Shown in pieces: positions 43,494 to 52,545 of a stretch of 64,000 nucleotides of DNA. Origin of the DNA: Chitinispirillales bacterium ANBcel5 (lineage in GTDB: Bacteria; Fibrobacterota; Chitinivibrionia; Chitinivibrionales; Chitinispirillaceae); NCBI GenBank assembly GCA_029688955.1, contig JARUKZ010000009.1, positions 1-64,000 of the forward strand, in the 5' to 3' direction. Every line of letters begins with the position of its first letter. Positions within the stretch are counted from its first letter, which is position 1. A program made the translations under genes and the position numbers. The notes under the pieces are model-generated. The model saw only the letters and a list, made by a program, of their open reading frames with translations. It was not told the DNA's origin and searched no databases.

Positions 43494-44489
43494 ATGAGTA
43501 AATTCATAAAGACTCTGGTAGGTATTCTTGGTATTGGCGCTGCTATTTACTGGTCTGTTCTGGGGGTGGAGTTTGATGATGTTATGGAGAGTTTTGGGGA
43601 TGCCGATATTCTTCTGATCGGTGCAGTTCTGGTTATGACATCCCTTAATCTTATTGTACGGGCAGCGGTATGGAAAGCAATCGTGCGGCCTATGAAAAAT
43701 GTTTCACTACTAAACGCATTAGCTACATATCTGATTGGTGTGTTCTCGAATCTTTTTCTACCCTTTAAACTAGGGGATGTAGCTCAGGGGTATTCTTTAG
43801 GAAGGCGAACAGAAATAAGTAAGATATCTTTGGTGACAGCTGTTTTGGTGCAGCGGGTATTTGAAGTCACCAGTTTAATGCTTATAATGGTGCTTATTGC
43901 TACCCTTTTTTCTTTTCCCCTTCTTTTTGAGCGTCAAACAGTAATTCTTGGGCTTGGGGTTATTGCTGCCATTGTGGTTTTGATGCTTTTAGTACTTCAC
44001 AGAGAGAGGGTAGTAAAATGGCTGGAGTATCTACTTAAGCGTTTCTCACCTACAACGGCTGCTGCGGTTAAAAGAACATTTGAGTTATTCATTGAAGGAA
44101 CAGGTGCGATTCAAAGTTTTTCGGACATAGTGCGGGTCCTTGGTTTGTCTATAGTTTCCTGGGGTATACAGATTACTATGGTACTGCTTATGGCACGTTC
44201 TTTGGATATAGAGATTAGTTTTCTTAATGCCAGTATAGTTTTATTAGCCATAAACATTGGGCTTCTTATACCCATAGCGCCTGGCAACATTGGAACATTT
44301 CAATTTTTCAGTATACTTGCACTGTCATGGTTTTCAGTCAATAAATCAAAATCATTGGCGTTTGCCATTCTTTTTCAGGTTATACAGGGAATACCTGTGA
44401 TCTTTGGTGGAGGTTTAAGCATGATTATTGAGGTTTTTTCCTCAAAAACGGTAAAAATGAATGCAAAAAACACTAAAAATTATAGTTGA
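43494..44489 (+). CDS. Membrane protein of the LPG-synthase TM / UPF0104 family
   Basis: A 331-residue protein with about eight membrane helices, matching the transmembrane region of lysylphosphatidylglycerol synthases (PF03706 family). The hallmark region is LLIPIAPGNIGTFQFFSILAL near residue 258; an earlier LPFKLGDVAQGYSLGRR block near 83 is also typical. It has no aminoacyl-transfer domain, so it is a stand-alone membrane part. Such proteins often sit next to glycosyltransferases and are thought to handle lipid-linked glycans. It is 12 nt ahead of the glycosyltransferase gene, in one operon with it. Confidence 0.85.
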   Translation: MSKFIKTLVGILGIGAAIYWSVLGVEFDDVMESFGDADILLIGAVLVMTSLNLIVRAAVWKAIVRPMKNVSLLNALATYLIGVFSNLFLPFKLGDVAQGYSLGRRTEISKISLVTAVLVQRVFEVTSLMLIMVLIATLFSFPLLFERQTVILGLGVIAAIVVLMLLVLHRERVVKWLEYLLKRFSPTTAAAVKRTFELFIEGTGAIQSFSDIVRVLGLSIVSWGIQITMVLLMARSLDIEISFLNASIVLLAINIGLLIPIAPGNIGTFQFFSILALSWFSVNKSKSLAFAILFQVIQGIPVIFGGGLSMIIEVFSSKTVKMNAKNTKNYS

Positions 44490-44501
44490 TTTGGGGAAAA
44501 C

Positions 44502-45683
44502 ATGATGAAAATCGCAATCGTTTCACCTTATTTTTATCCCTGGTATGGAGGTATTACAGAGCATGTGTATCATCAGTATAAAGAGCTTAAGAGACGGGGA
44601 CATCAGGTAAAGGTAATCACACCTTTCAATGGTGGAGATAGAGTGGAGGAGCGCAATGATATCATTAAACTTGGCATACCGATTCCACTAATCGTAAACG
44701 GATCCATCGTTAAAGTTCCGCTATTTGGAAGAAGTAAAAAAGCTGTTACTAAAATTCTTAAGGAAGGTAGCTTTGATGTAATACATATGCATCAACCCCT
44801 CTTTTGTCTTCTTGGGCTTTCATTTCTTGAGAGAATAAGGGATTGGAGAAACAGGGGGATACCTGTTCCTTCAGTGGTTGGTACCTTCCATGCCAGTGGG
44901 GGAGGGACTGAAAAATTCTTGATAAATCGAGGGGGATTCTATTTTAAACGATTTTGCTCTCAGTTTGATTCACGTATAGCGGTTTCATTAGCATCCCGTG
45001 ATTTTGTACATCAGGTGCTTCCTGGAAAATACGAAATAATACCCAACGGAGTTGATGTGAACCGATTTTCCCAAACAAAGGAAAAAATTACCCGCTATGA
45101 CGACGGGATAACAAATATCCTTTTTGTAGGTAGGCTTGAACCCCGAAAAGGGATAACTTCACTGCTAAAAAGTGTTTCACTTATAAATAATTATACTACT
45201 AAAGAGTATCGGTTGTTAGTTGTCGGAAATGGAACATTGACCAATTTTTACCGGAATAAACTCGATCCGCAGGTGTTAGATAAAGTAGAATTTCTCGGTG
45301 ATGTATCCTTTGAAGATTTACCCAAGTACTATAAAACTGCACACATCTTCTGCTCACCAGCAACAAACAGAGAAAGCTTTGGAATAGTATTAATTGAAGC
45401 TATGGCTTCAGGTGTACCTATTATAGCAGGAAACAATGAAGGGTACAGAAAAGTTATAAAAGACAATGTTAATGGTATTTTAGTGGACCCGGAAAACCCC
45501 GAAGCTCTTGCCAGATGTATTGCAAACCTTGTAGAAAAAGAGAATCTTCGCAAGAGTTTGGCTGCACTGGGAAGCGTTGATTGTACTAAATATAGTTGGT
45601 CCAATATTGTCGATAAACTTGAGCAAATTTACTCCAGTTCAATCTTAAAAACTTCAGGAGTTCAACAGGTGCTTGTAAATTGA
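44502..45683 (+). CDS. Family 4 glycosyltransferase (PimA-like)
   Basis: A 393-residue GT-B enzyme. The N-terminal domain begins MKIAIVSPYFYPWYGGITEH. The second domain begins ITNILFVGRLEPRKGITSLLK near residue 205, followed by the nucleotide-sugar site with the E-x7-E motif in ESFGIVLIEAMASGVPIIAG. GTFHASGGG near 127 and IIPNGVDVNRF near 181 are also typical. By resemblance to phosphatidylinositol mannosyltransferase-like proteins the acceptor may be a membrane lipid, which fits the neighbouring LPG-synthase-like and acyltransferase genes (inference). Two ATG codons in tandem could start it. It overlaps the frame before the acyltransferase gene. Confidence 0.88.
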   Translation: MMKIAIVSPYFYPWYGGITEHVYHQYKELKRRGHQVKVITPFNGGDRVEERNDIIKLGIPIPLIVNGSIVKVPLFGRSKKAVTKILKEGSFDVIHMHQPLFCLLGLSFLERIRDWRNRGIPVPSVVGTFHASGGGTEKFLINRGGFYFKRFCSQFDSRIAVSLASRDFVHQVLPGKYEIIPNGVDVNRFSQTKEKITRYDDGITNILFVGRLEPRKGITSLLKSVSLINNYTTKEYRLLVVGNGTLTNFYRNKLDPQVLDKVEFLGDVSFEDLPKYYKTAHIFCSPATNRESFGIVLIEAMASGVPIIAGNNEGYRKVIKDNVNGILVDPENPEALARCIANLVEKENLRKSLAALGSVDCTKYSWSNIVDKLEQIYSSSILKTSGVQQVLVN

Positions 45684-45694
45684 GAGGGGGAGAG

Positions 45695-46531
45695 ATGCTG
45701 TTTAGCCAGGTTTCTTTTGCAGAAAATTTGCTGGGATCCGGAAAGCTATTTTTGCTTAAGACGTTGTACGCATGCTCGATTTTTCCTCTCAGAGTGAGGT
45801 ATTGTATAACTGATGTGTTATCAGCTATAGCATTTATCGTGTGCACAGATAAGTGCAGGGCTGTAGCTTATAATCTCAGTTTGATATTGGAGCGTAAACC
45901 ATGTAAAAGTGAAATATACAGAGTTTTTAAAGAGTATGGAAGGTATTGGGCTGAACTACCGGACATGGTTCATTTTACAAAAAGCATTCCAAAGTATTAT
46001 GCCGGGGACCAGTTTCCGCCCAAAGAGCCCAATTTCCTTGGCCTTACCTTTCATATGGGGAATTTTGAGGTGTTTGGACATCTTCTGTATAGTACTAATA
46101 AAAGTGAGTTTAATGTGGTAGCAGAGCGGTTGCGGCCACAGTCGCTAGCAGATTTTTTTACACAGCAGCGTTCAAAATACTACCTTAAAACCATAAGCCA
46201 TGACAACCCTCGCGCTGTCCTAAAAACCTTAAAACAGGGGGGGGCTCTGGGGATTCTTTGTGACAGACAGATATCTGGTAAGGGAACGGAAGTGTCTCTT
46301 TTCGGAAAAAAAGTATCGATGCCTCTTAACCTGGTAAATTATGCACTTCAATCAAAAATACCCATTTATATCGCCTACTGTGTGAAAGAAAACGGGGGGA
46401 TAAAGATTGCCTCAAAGCGAATTGATGAAACAAGCAGTTTCGAAAATGCTAAAGAAGTGATCACCAGTACTCTTGAAAGCGCAGCCAGGAAATATCCTTA
46501 TCAGTGGCATGTACTTTCACCAATCTGTTAG
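45695..46531 (+). CDS. LpxL/HtrB-family lipid acyltransferase
   Basis: A 278-residue acyltransferase of the lysophospholipid/lipid A late-acyltransferase family. The catalytic H-x4-E is HMGNFE (His120, Glu125), followed by GGALGILCDRQISGKGTEVSLFGKKVSMP near residue 184, as in LpxL and PimC-like enzymes. A hydrophobic N-terminal segment anchors it to the membrane. The start at 45695 has an AGGGGG ribosome binding site; the stop of the glycosyltransferase gene overlaps this leader. Next to the glycosyltransferase it probably acylates the glycolipid made there. Convergent with aroC, 7 bp away. Confidence 0.85.
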   Translation: MLFSQVSFAENLLGSGKLFLLKTLYACSIFPLRVRYCITDVLSAIAFIVCTDKCRAVAYNLSLILERKPCKSEIYRVFKEYGRYWAELPDMVHFTKSIPKYYAGDQFPPKEPNFLGLTFHMGNFEVFGHLLYSTNKSEFNVVAERLRPQSLADFFTQQRSKYYLKTISHDNPRAVLKTLKQGGALGILCDRQISGKGTEVSLFGKKVSMPLNLVNYALQSKIPIYIAYCVKENGGIKIASKRIDETSSFENAKEVITSTLESAARKYPYQWHVLSPIC

Positions 46532-46538
46532 GATAAAG

Positions 46539-47630
46539 TTACCTGTTTTTAATAAACCGGGTACTTTGAACAAGAGCCATATCTGCCAACACAAGTGAAG
46601 CCATAGCTTCTATAACAGGTACTGCTCTGTGCACAACACAGGGATCATGTCTTCCCTGAGCCTCAAACGCTATTTCTTTGCCCTGAAAATCGATGGTGCG
46701 TTGTGCTTTGGATATTGTAGCTACGGGTTTAAAAGCAACCCGGAAAAATAGTGGCTCGCCATTGGAAATCCCACCCTGAACACCACCACTGTTATTGGTG
46801 ACCGTACCAATTTTGCCCTCTTTCATACAGAAAGGGTCATTGTGCTCTGAACCACGCATTCGTGAGCCACCAAACCCGGACCCTATCTCAAAGCCTTTGA
46901 TGGCAGGGACAGAAAGCATCGCCTGAGCCAGAACTGCATCAAGTTTTTCAAATACAGGTTCTCCCCATCCGGCAGGAACATTTCTGCACACACAGCTAAT
47001 TATACCACCCAGTGAATCGCCATCCTCCTTTGCACTGATCAGTTCCTTCTCCATTTCTTCAGATGTAGAAGGGTCGGGACATCGTACTGGGGATGAATCA
47101 ACAAGCTGACGGTTAACGGTATTGTGGTCTATCCCAGAACAGTCTATTTTGCCGATTGAGCTCACCCAGGCTACTATTTCGGTTCCAAAAAACTGTTTAA
47201 GCATGCTCTCCGCCAACGCTCCTGCTGCAACGCGACCTATCGTTTCCCGTGCGCTTGAACGCCCTCCACCACTCGATGATTTAATACCGTACTTTTGAAG
47301 GTAGGTGAAATCGGCATGTGATGGTCTGGGGATTGGTGCCATAGCGTTATAATCGTTGGGGCGCTGATCTTTATTTAAAACCATAAGAGCTATAGGAGTG
47401 CCTAAAGTGACACCGTTTTCAACTCCTGAAAGGATAGAAACTTTGTCGGCTTCAGTTCTTGGAGTACTATAAACATTCTGTCCGGGACGTCTTCGGTTTA
47501 ATTGGACCTGAATATCCTCTTCTTTAACAGATATTTGGGAAGGAAACCCATCTACGACCGCTCCAACAGCCTTGCAGTGCGATTCTCCAAAAGTTGTAAC
47601 ACTCAAAATTTTGCCGAATGTGCTTGACAT
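46539..47630 (-). CDS. aroC: Chorismate synthase
   Basis: Last step of the shikimate pathway: EPSP to chorismate, needing reduced FMN. 363 residues. Signatures are [17 protein letters not shown] near the N-terminus, [18 protein letters not shown] (FMN/substrate), [19 protein letters not shown] and, near the end, [22 protein letters not shown]. The start has AGGAG 8 nt upstream and lies 4 nt past the aroK stop codon, so the pair is coupled. Confidence 0.97.
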   Translation of the reverse strand: MSSTFGKILSVTTFGESHCKAVGAVVDGFPSQISVKEEDIQVQLNRRRPGQNVYSTPRTEADKVSILSGVENGVTLGTPIALMVLNKDQRPNDYNAMAPIPRPSHADFTYLQKYGIKSSSGGGRSSARETIGRVAAGALAESMLKQFFGTEIVAWVSSIGKIDCSGIDHNTVNRQLVDSSPVRCPDPSTSEEMEKELISAKEDGDSLGGIISCVCRNVPAGWGEPVFEKLDAVLAQAMLSVPAIKGFEIGSGFGGSRMRGSEHNDPFCMKEGKIGTVTNNSGGVQGGISNGEPLFFRVAFKPVATISKAQRTIDFQGKEIAFEAQGRHDPCVVHRAVPVIEAMASLVLADMALVQSTRFIKNR

Positions 47631-47634
47631 ATAT

Positions 47635-48177
47635 TTATCTCCTGATGGATTTTGTCTGTGATTCAAGGTTGCAGATTCTAATAATTTCCTGAGCAGTTTG
47701 CTCCGGACTCAGGGTATCAGATTCGATAATGATATCTGAAATTGCTCTGTAAACAGGATTTCTGAACCTGATCTCTTCAAGAAGTCCCTGCTTACCACCC
47801 TTTATTGAGGATGGGAAACCCTTATTTTGCATTCTTTTTATAATAGTTTGAGAATCCGCTCTGAGGTAAATGATTTTGCCCAGCTTCTTAAGCAACATCT
47901 GATTATTAGCACAAAGGGGGGCATGGCCACCTGTTGAGATTATGGTATTTTCAGCTCCCGCAATTGCTTTAAGCGCCTCATGTTCAAGTTTTGTGAACCC
48001 TTCTTTACCGCAATTTGAAAAAAGTTGACGTACTTTGAGGCTCTTGCCTTCCTTTTTTTCATGCATCAGCTCAATTTGTTCATCCAGGTCAAGATGTGGG
48101 TAGTTTAAGAGCTTAGCAAGTGCTTTGGCAGTCGTTGTCTTTCCTGAGGAGGCAAAACCTATGAGAATTATATTCAT
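47635..48177 (-). CDS. aroK: Shikimate kinase
   Basis: Phosphorylates shikimate at the 3-hydroxyl. 180 residues. P-loop GFASSGKT (7-14), shikimate-binding DLDEQIE near 33, GG in STGGHAPL near 81 and an Arg-rich LID near 120-145. The start chosen puts the P-loop at the usual place; a longer frame from 48240 has no ribosome binding site. The start lacks a good ribosome binding site too. Directly upstream of aroC, a conserved pairing, and downstream of mlaD. Confidence 0.93.
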   Translation of the reverse strand: MNIILIGFASSGKTTTAKALAKLLNYPHLDLDEQIELMHEKKEGKSLKVRQLFSNCGKEGFTKLEHEALKAIAGAENTIISTGGHAPLCANNQMLLKKLGKIIYLRADSQTIIKRMQNKGFPSSIKGGKQGLLEEIRFRNPVYRAISDIIIESDTLSPEQTAQEIIRICNLESQTKSIRR

Positions 48178-48296
48178 GATCAGATTCTTTAAAAGTTGAA
48201 AGAAAAAGTAAGCTACAGTGCAAAAATATAAACTGCGCACATCTCAGTTTATCATTTTTGGAATAGAGGGGGAATTACTATTTCAAAAACTCAGAT

Positions 48297-49193
48297 TCAG
48301 AAAATACTGAAATTGAAATAATCATCAGGGTTGTCTTTTATGTCTCTGATAAGGGAGTCTAAATATTGGGCTGTTGACCCATAATTTTGTGCTGTTGTTG
48401 TTAGTTCGGTAAGTAATTTTCTGAGATCATCTGCAAGCTCTTTTTCATTAATCAGGGCTCCAGCGATTCCATCACCCTGCTCAACGCTTTGAAGAATCTT
48501 AGATAGTTTTTCAGTGGAGCTTTGTAGGTCATGATATAATTGTGGATCTTCTATAAACATTTTCAATGAGCCGGTGGAGTGACGAATTGAATGGGTGAAA
48601 GCTGCTAATTCTTCTGAGCTTTTTTTTAGGTTACTATAAAGGTCAGGCTCATGAATCAGCTTATTTAAACTCCCTTCGCTTTTTTGAAAATCACCAATGA
48701 TGCTATCGAATTTTGCACTGATGTTTTGGAGGTTTATGAGGGACTCCATTGCACCGTCCATAAGTTCTTCCATCGAAAGTGCGCTAACTCCTTTAAGTGC
48801 GGTTGTTCTGTCGGCTGGGGGCGCATCGGGAGAGCCTGGCATTATTTCGAGGTATTTGTCACCCAGCATACCCATGGTTTTAACAATCACAAAGGCATCG
48901 GCTCTGATAAGTGCTGAGATATTGTGATCAATTGAGATATAGACATCGGTGCCGCTTTCTTTGAGTTTGATCTGATCTACCCTTCCTATCTCTATGCCAT
49001 AAAGCCATACCGGTGCGCCGGGGCGCATACCAGCTACATTTTCCACTGATGCTCTAAATTGTACTTTTGGTGAAAACAGTGATGAAATATTGCCTGAGAA
49101 AAAAATAGCGAGCAAAACGATAACGATTGCAGAGGTAATAATTACCCCCGATTTAAGAGAGGACCAGAGCAGTTTTTTTTGACGCTGATACAT
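48297..49193 (-). CDS. mlaD: MlaD-like MCE-domain protein
   Basis: Periplasmic lipid-binding part of an Mla-type transporter. An N-terminal membrane anchor (about 11-33) precedes the single MCE domain (about 38-115: VQFRASVENVAGMRPGAPVWLYGIEIGRV, then LGDKYLEIMPGS). The following helical region (about 140-298) has long amphipathic segments such as NLQNISAKFDSIIGDFQ that may form the central channel. AGGAG lies 6 nt upstream of the ATG at 49193. It is 21 nt after mlaF in one operon. Confidence 0.9.
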   Translation of the reverse strand: MYQRQKKLLWSSLKSGVIITSAIVIVLLAIFFSGNISSLFSPKVQFRASVENVAGMRPGAPVWLYGIEIGRVDQIKLKESGTDVYISIDHNISALIRADAFVIVKTMGMLGDKYLEIMPGSPDAPPADRTTALKGVSALSMEELMDGAMESLINLQNISAKFDSIIGDFQKSEGSLNKLIHEPDLYSNLKKSSEELAAFTHSIRHSTGSLKMFIEDPQLYHDLQSSTEKLSKILQSVEQGDGIAGALINEKELADDLRKLLTELTTTAQNYGSTAQYLDSLIRDIKDNPDDYFNFSIF

Positions 49194-49213
49194 CAATATC
49201 TCCTAAGTTGTCC

Positions 49214-49948
49214 TTAGGACTGGTTTTTCCAGTCTAAGAGAAATTCATTAAGCTCAGAATTTTTGGAGTTTAAAAACTCCTCTCTGCTACCATCAAACTG
49301 CAGGAACCCATTTTTTAGAAACATAAACCTCTGCGCCGTCTTAAGTGCATCAGAAATTTCGTGAGTAACCATTATAAAGCCACTGCCAGCTTTGGCAAGT
49401 TCTTTGATTACGTTGGTGATTTTTGCGGCACTCATTGGGTCAAGATCGCTGGTAGGTTCATCATACAAAAACATCTTTGGTTCATGCATGGCAAGAGAGC
49501 GTGCAATAGCTACTCGTCTTTGCATTCCACCGCTTAACTCTTCAGGCATCATCTCTTCTGCATTTTCTATCCCCACAAGATTTAACAACTGTTTTACTTT
49601 TTCATCTATCTGAGGCTCTGAAAGTTTTGAGAACTCTCTAAGATAATAGGCCACATTTTCTTTTACATTGAGTGAATCGAACAGTGCTCCATCCTGGAAA
49701 ACTATACTGAATTTGCGTCGCATATTTTTTAAATGACTCTCTTTAAGACTTGTTACATCTTCATCATCAATAATAATCTTCCCTTGATCAGGTTCAAGCA
49801 GCCGTAAGATTAACTTTAGTATAGTCGTTTTCCCTTCACCGCTGCCTCCCACAATAGCAACTCGTTCATCAAGCCCTATGGAAAAGCTGATATCTTTAAG
49901 TATTACCCGATCGTTGCGAAAAAATTTCACATGTTCAAAACGAATCAT
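49214..49948 (-). CDS. mlaF: MlaF-like ABC transporter ATPase
   Basis: ATPase that drives phospholipid transport through MlaE. 244 residues. Walker A GGSGEGKTT, Q-loop IVFQDGALFDSLNVKENVAY, signature LSGGMQRRVAIARS, Walker B MFLYDEPTSDLDP and the switch histidine in MVTHE. FQDGALFDSLNV is typical of the MlaF/Ttg2A branch. Its ATG overlaps the mlaE stop codon by one base, so the two are coupled. Confidence 0.93.
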   Translation of the reverse strand: MIRFEHVKFFRNDRVILKDISFSIGLDERVAIVGGSGEGKTTILKLILRLLEPDQGKIIIDDEDVTSLKESHLKNMRRKFSIVFQDGALFDSLNVKENVAYYLREFSKLSEPQIDEKVKQLLNLVGIENAEEMMPEELSGGMQRRVAIARSLAMHEPKMFLYDEPTSDLDPMSAAKITNVIKELAKAGSGFIMVTHEISDALKTAQRFMFLKNGFLQFDGSREEFLNSKNSELNEFLLDWKNQS

Positions 49949-50727
49949 CAAGAATATCCAAACAGAATAAGTAGTAATTTCGTAACCATGAAATTTACCA
50001 CAATTATCATTATCGTTGAGAGAACAAAGGCGTTTGTAGTAGAGATTTTTAGTCCACTGGCTCCGCCCTTTGTACTAAGACCTGAATAACAGCTTATGCT
50101 TGCAATAATAAAACCGAACAGTAATGGTTTTGTAATTCCTGCAATCATGTATCGTGGTTCCAATACTACCCGAATTGAATCCCAGTACACTGCACTGCTT
50201 TGGTTGTTCACTACAGTTGTGGTGTAAAGTCCTCCAAGAATCGAAATAAGGTCTCCGATTATTGTGAGTGCTGGAACCATAATCAATGCACTGAGTATTC
50301 TTGGAGTGATCAATTTTTTTACAGGGTCCATTCCAAACACTCTCATGGTGTCGATTTGATTTTTCTGAACCATTGATCCAAGTTCTGAAGCCATCCCTGA
50401 GCCGGTTCTTCCGGCAAATACAAGCGCAGCACACACCGGCCCTATTTCACTAATGACCGCTATCCCCACTACTCTGCCCGTATACATCTGAAAACCCATT
50501 ACCTGAAATTCGGCAGCAATCTGAATGGAGAGGGCCATCCCGATAAACAAAAATACCAGTACTAATATACCAAGTGTTCCTGAGCCGGTGTACTCCATTT
50601 GCTCAACAACATCTCTGAAGTAAAAGGGCCTTTTAAATATTCCAATAACACTGTTTAAGCATAGATGATAATACTGCTGTAACTCTGAAAAGATTGTTTT
50701 CAGCCGGGTGTTTATCGTATGCATCAT
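49948..50727 (-). CDS. mlaE: MlaE-like permease
   Basis: Membrane subunit of the Mla transporter. 259 residues, five or six helices. Family motifs: AEFQVMGFQMYTGRVVGIAVISEIGPVCAALVFAGRTGSGMASELGSM in the middle (read in pieces), RVFGMDPVKKLITPRI, and GFIIASISCYSGLSTKGGASGL near the end. Located between the AI-2E family gene (1-nt gap) and mlaF. Confidence 0.93.
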   Translation of the reverse strand: MMHTINTRLKTIFSELQQYYHLCLNSVIGIFKRPFYFRDVVEQMEYTGSGTLGILVLVFLFIGMALSIQIAAEFQVMGFQMYTGRVVGIAVISEIGPVCAALVFAGRTGSGMASELGSMVQKNQIDTMRVFGMDPVKKLITPRILSALIMVPALTIIGDLISILGGLYTTTVVNNQSSAVYWDSIRVVLEPRYMIAGITKPLLFGFIIASISCYSGLSTKGGASGLKISTTNAFVLSTIMIIVVNFMVTKLLLILFGYS

Positions 50728-50728
50728 T

Positions 50729-51892
50729 TCAAATGTTTTTCACGCTTTCAACTTTGTTTTTGAATTCTAGTTTGTAGATATCAAGAAACGTGAGAAAAAA
50801 GGACGCTATTGCCGGACCGATTATAAATCCCATCACTCCAAACAGGCTTAGTCCTCCAAGAGTTGAGAAAAAGATCATCAGATCGTGTATACGGGCTCCT
50901 CTGCCCACAACTCTTGGACGAATAAGGTTGTCGAGGTTGGAAACGATAAGTGTGCTTGAGAGAAATATTCCCGCAGCAGCCCAATAATTCCCAAATAGAA
51001 GTTGAATAATTGCTGCTGGAATAAGTACCAGCCACGCTCCAACCAGGGGAATAATTGAAAGGATCACCATCACAAAGGACCACAAAAGCCATGTTTCTAT
51101 GCCAAAGAGGAGCAAAGTAATGCCACCGGCGGTTCCCTGCGCAAGCCCTATGATTAATGTTCCAAGTACGGTGGCACGTGAGATCAGGTTGAAGCGTTCA
51201 ATGATCATCTCTTCATATTCAAATTTTATCGGAATAAGCTCTTTGATTCTGCTTAAGATTAGTTTGCCATCCAAGAGGAAGTAAAACATGGTAAAGACCA
51301 TAACCAGCAGATTAAAAAAAAGTCCAAACACCCCTGCATACGTTCTGTTTATAATAACTGTCACCATACTTGATGCTTGACGTACCATCTCTTCAATCAC
51401 CTCACCCCAATCAATATCAAGGAGACGAAAAAAATCACCGATTAGGGTTTCTTCAAAGTACTGTACAACATCACTCTCTCTGCCATGTTCAAGCAGGTCA
51501 GTTATAGCGGGCTCAGCACTGGCATACACTTCAAGTGTTTGTTGTATTACAAGATTAATGATCAAATATGCAGGAATTAGAAGTCCGATAAAGAAGAGAA
51601 AAAGACAGATAAAGGAAGAGGTTTTTCTTCGTTGCCCTGTAATTTTAAGGATACCTTTGTATACAGGGTATATAAGAGTGGTAAAGGTGGTTGCAAGGAT
51701 CAGGGGAATGAAAAAAATCGAGAGTAGGGGAAGAAATAATAAAAAAGATAAGATAAGAAATACAACCAGGGTATTGCGACTGGTCTTTTGTTGCCAAACT
51801 TGTCCTTTAGGTAAAGAGACTTTTTTTTTGCGTCTGGGGTTAGATTGTAAACCTCTTTTTTTAGTTGTTTTTGGCTGTTTTTCATCTGACAT
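50729..51892 (-). CDS. AI-2E family (PerM-like) membrane protein
   Basis: A 387-residue membrane protein with about eight helices, PF01594 family. A basic N-terminus (TKKRGLQSNPRRKKKVSL) leads to LSFLLFLPLLSIFFIPLILA. The conserved end region is IPLVGAWLVLIPAAIIQLL, then VSNLDNLIRPRVVGRGARIHDLMIFFSTLGGLSLFGVMGFIIGPAIASFFLTF. Most members are not AI-2 exporters; some are ion or small-molecule transporters. Position before mlaE suggests an envelope role (inference). The basic start distinguishes it from shorter homologues. Confidence 0.88.
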   Translation of the reverse strand: MSDEKQPKTTKKRGLQSNPRRKKKVSLPKGQVWQQKTSRNTLVVFLILSFLLFLPLLSIFFIPLILATTFTTLIYPVYKGILKITGQRRKTSSFICLFLFFIGLLIPAYLIINLVIQQTLEVYASAEPAITDLLEHGRESDVVQYFEETLIGDFFRLLDIDWGEVIEEMVRQASSMVTVIINRTYAGVFGLFFNLLVMVFTMFYFLLDGKLILSRIKELIPIKFEYEEMIIERFNLISRATVLGTLIIGLAQGTAGGITLLLFGIETWLLWSFVMVILSIIPLVGAWLVLIPAAIIQLLFGNYWAAAGIFLSSTLIVSNLDNLIRPRVVGRGARIHDLMIFFSTLGGLSLFGVMGFIIGPAIASFFLTFLDIYKLEFKNKVESVKNI

Positions 51893-52054
51893 TTGTATTC
51901 ACCCGATGCACTGTAACTGGAATGCTTTGGGGATAAGATTTCTGCAAAAAGTGTGCCTTAGTAGTTAAACCCCGTCTCTCTTAGCAAAAGAAATAAACTT
52001 CTTCGATGCTTAAAAGTGACGGGGAAAACAAAAAAAGATGGTGTGCAAAATTTC

Positions 52055-52399
52055 TCAGGAATCACGTTTGCCTTCCTGATGAGAGAGACGGGATTTAAGT
52101 TGTTGTTGATGAATTTTGTTTTTTAGCTGCTCACCAATTTTATCGATTTTATTTTTCGTATTCTGAACAATTGAATCGATACTTCGCTCTAGTTGTGGAG
52201 CATTTTTTTTCTCAATATCCTCTTTTAACTCCGAAACGGCGTTATTTATCTGCTGTACCGATTCGTTGGCAGCTTCTTTAATCTCATGGCTTACCTTCCC
52301 GTTTTTGTGACCCAGCGTTTTCTTAGCTATAATCCCTGAAATTCCTAAAACTGTAAGAGGAACAGCGCTGATAATCACACCTTTTTTTAGATTTTTCAT
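52055..52399 (-). CDS. Small membrane-anchored helical protein
   Basis: A 114-residue protein. A hydrophobic helix (about 6-24, GVIISAVPLTVLGISGIIA) precedes a long charged coiled coil (about 35-114) rich in Lys, Glu and Gln. This is the layout of YtxH-like and similar small envelope proteins, but no family is certain. GGAGG lies upstream of the ATG at 52399. It stands alone, divergent from the Omp85 gene. Confidence 0.6.
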   Translation of the reverse strand: MKNLKKGVIISAVPLTVLGISGIIAKKTLGHKNGKVSHEIKEAANESVQQINNAVSELKEDIEKKNAPQLERSIDSIVQNTKNKIDKIGEQLKNKIHQQQLKSRLSHQEGKRDS

Positions 52400-52545
52400 T
52401 ATATACCTCCGTTTGGATGGTTTAGAATGGTTGTATTCTGAAGTTAAAGGAACACATTTTGCAACTTTTGTGCCAAAAAGGAAATGGGTTAGGTCCGGGA
52501 ATTGCACCCCTCTGATATTAAATTTTAGAAGGGGTGTTGTATTTA

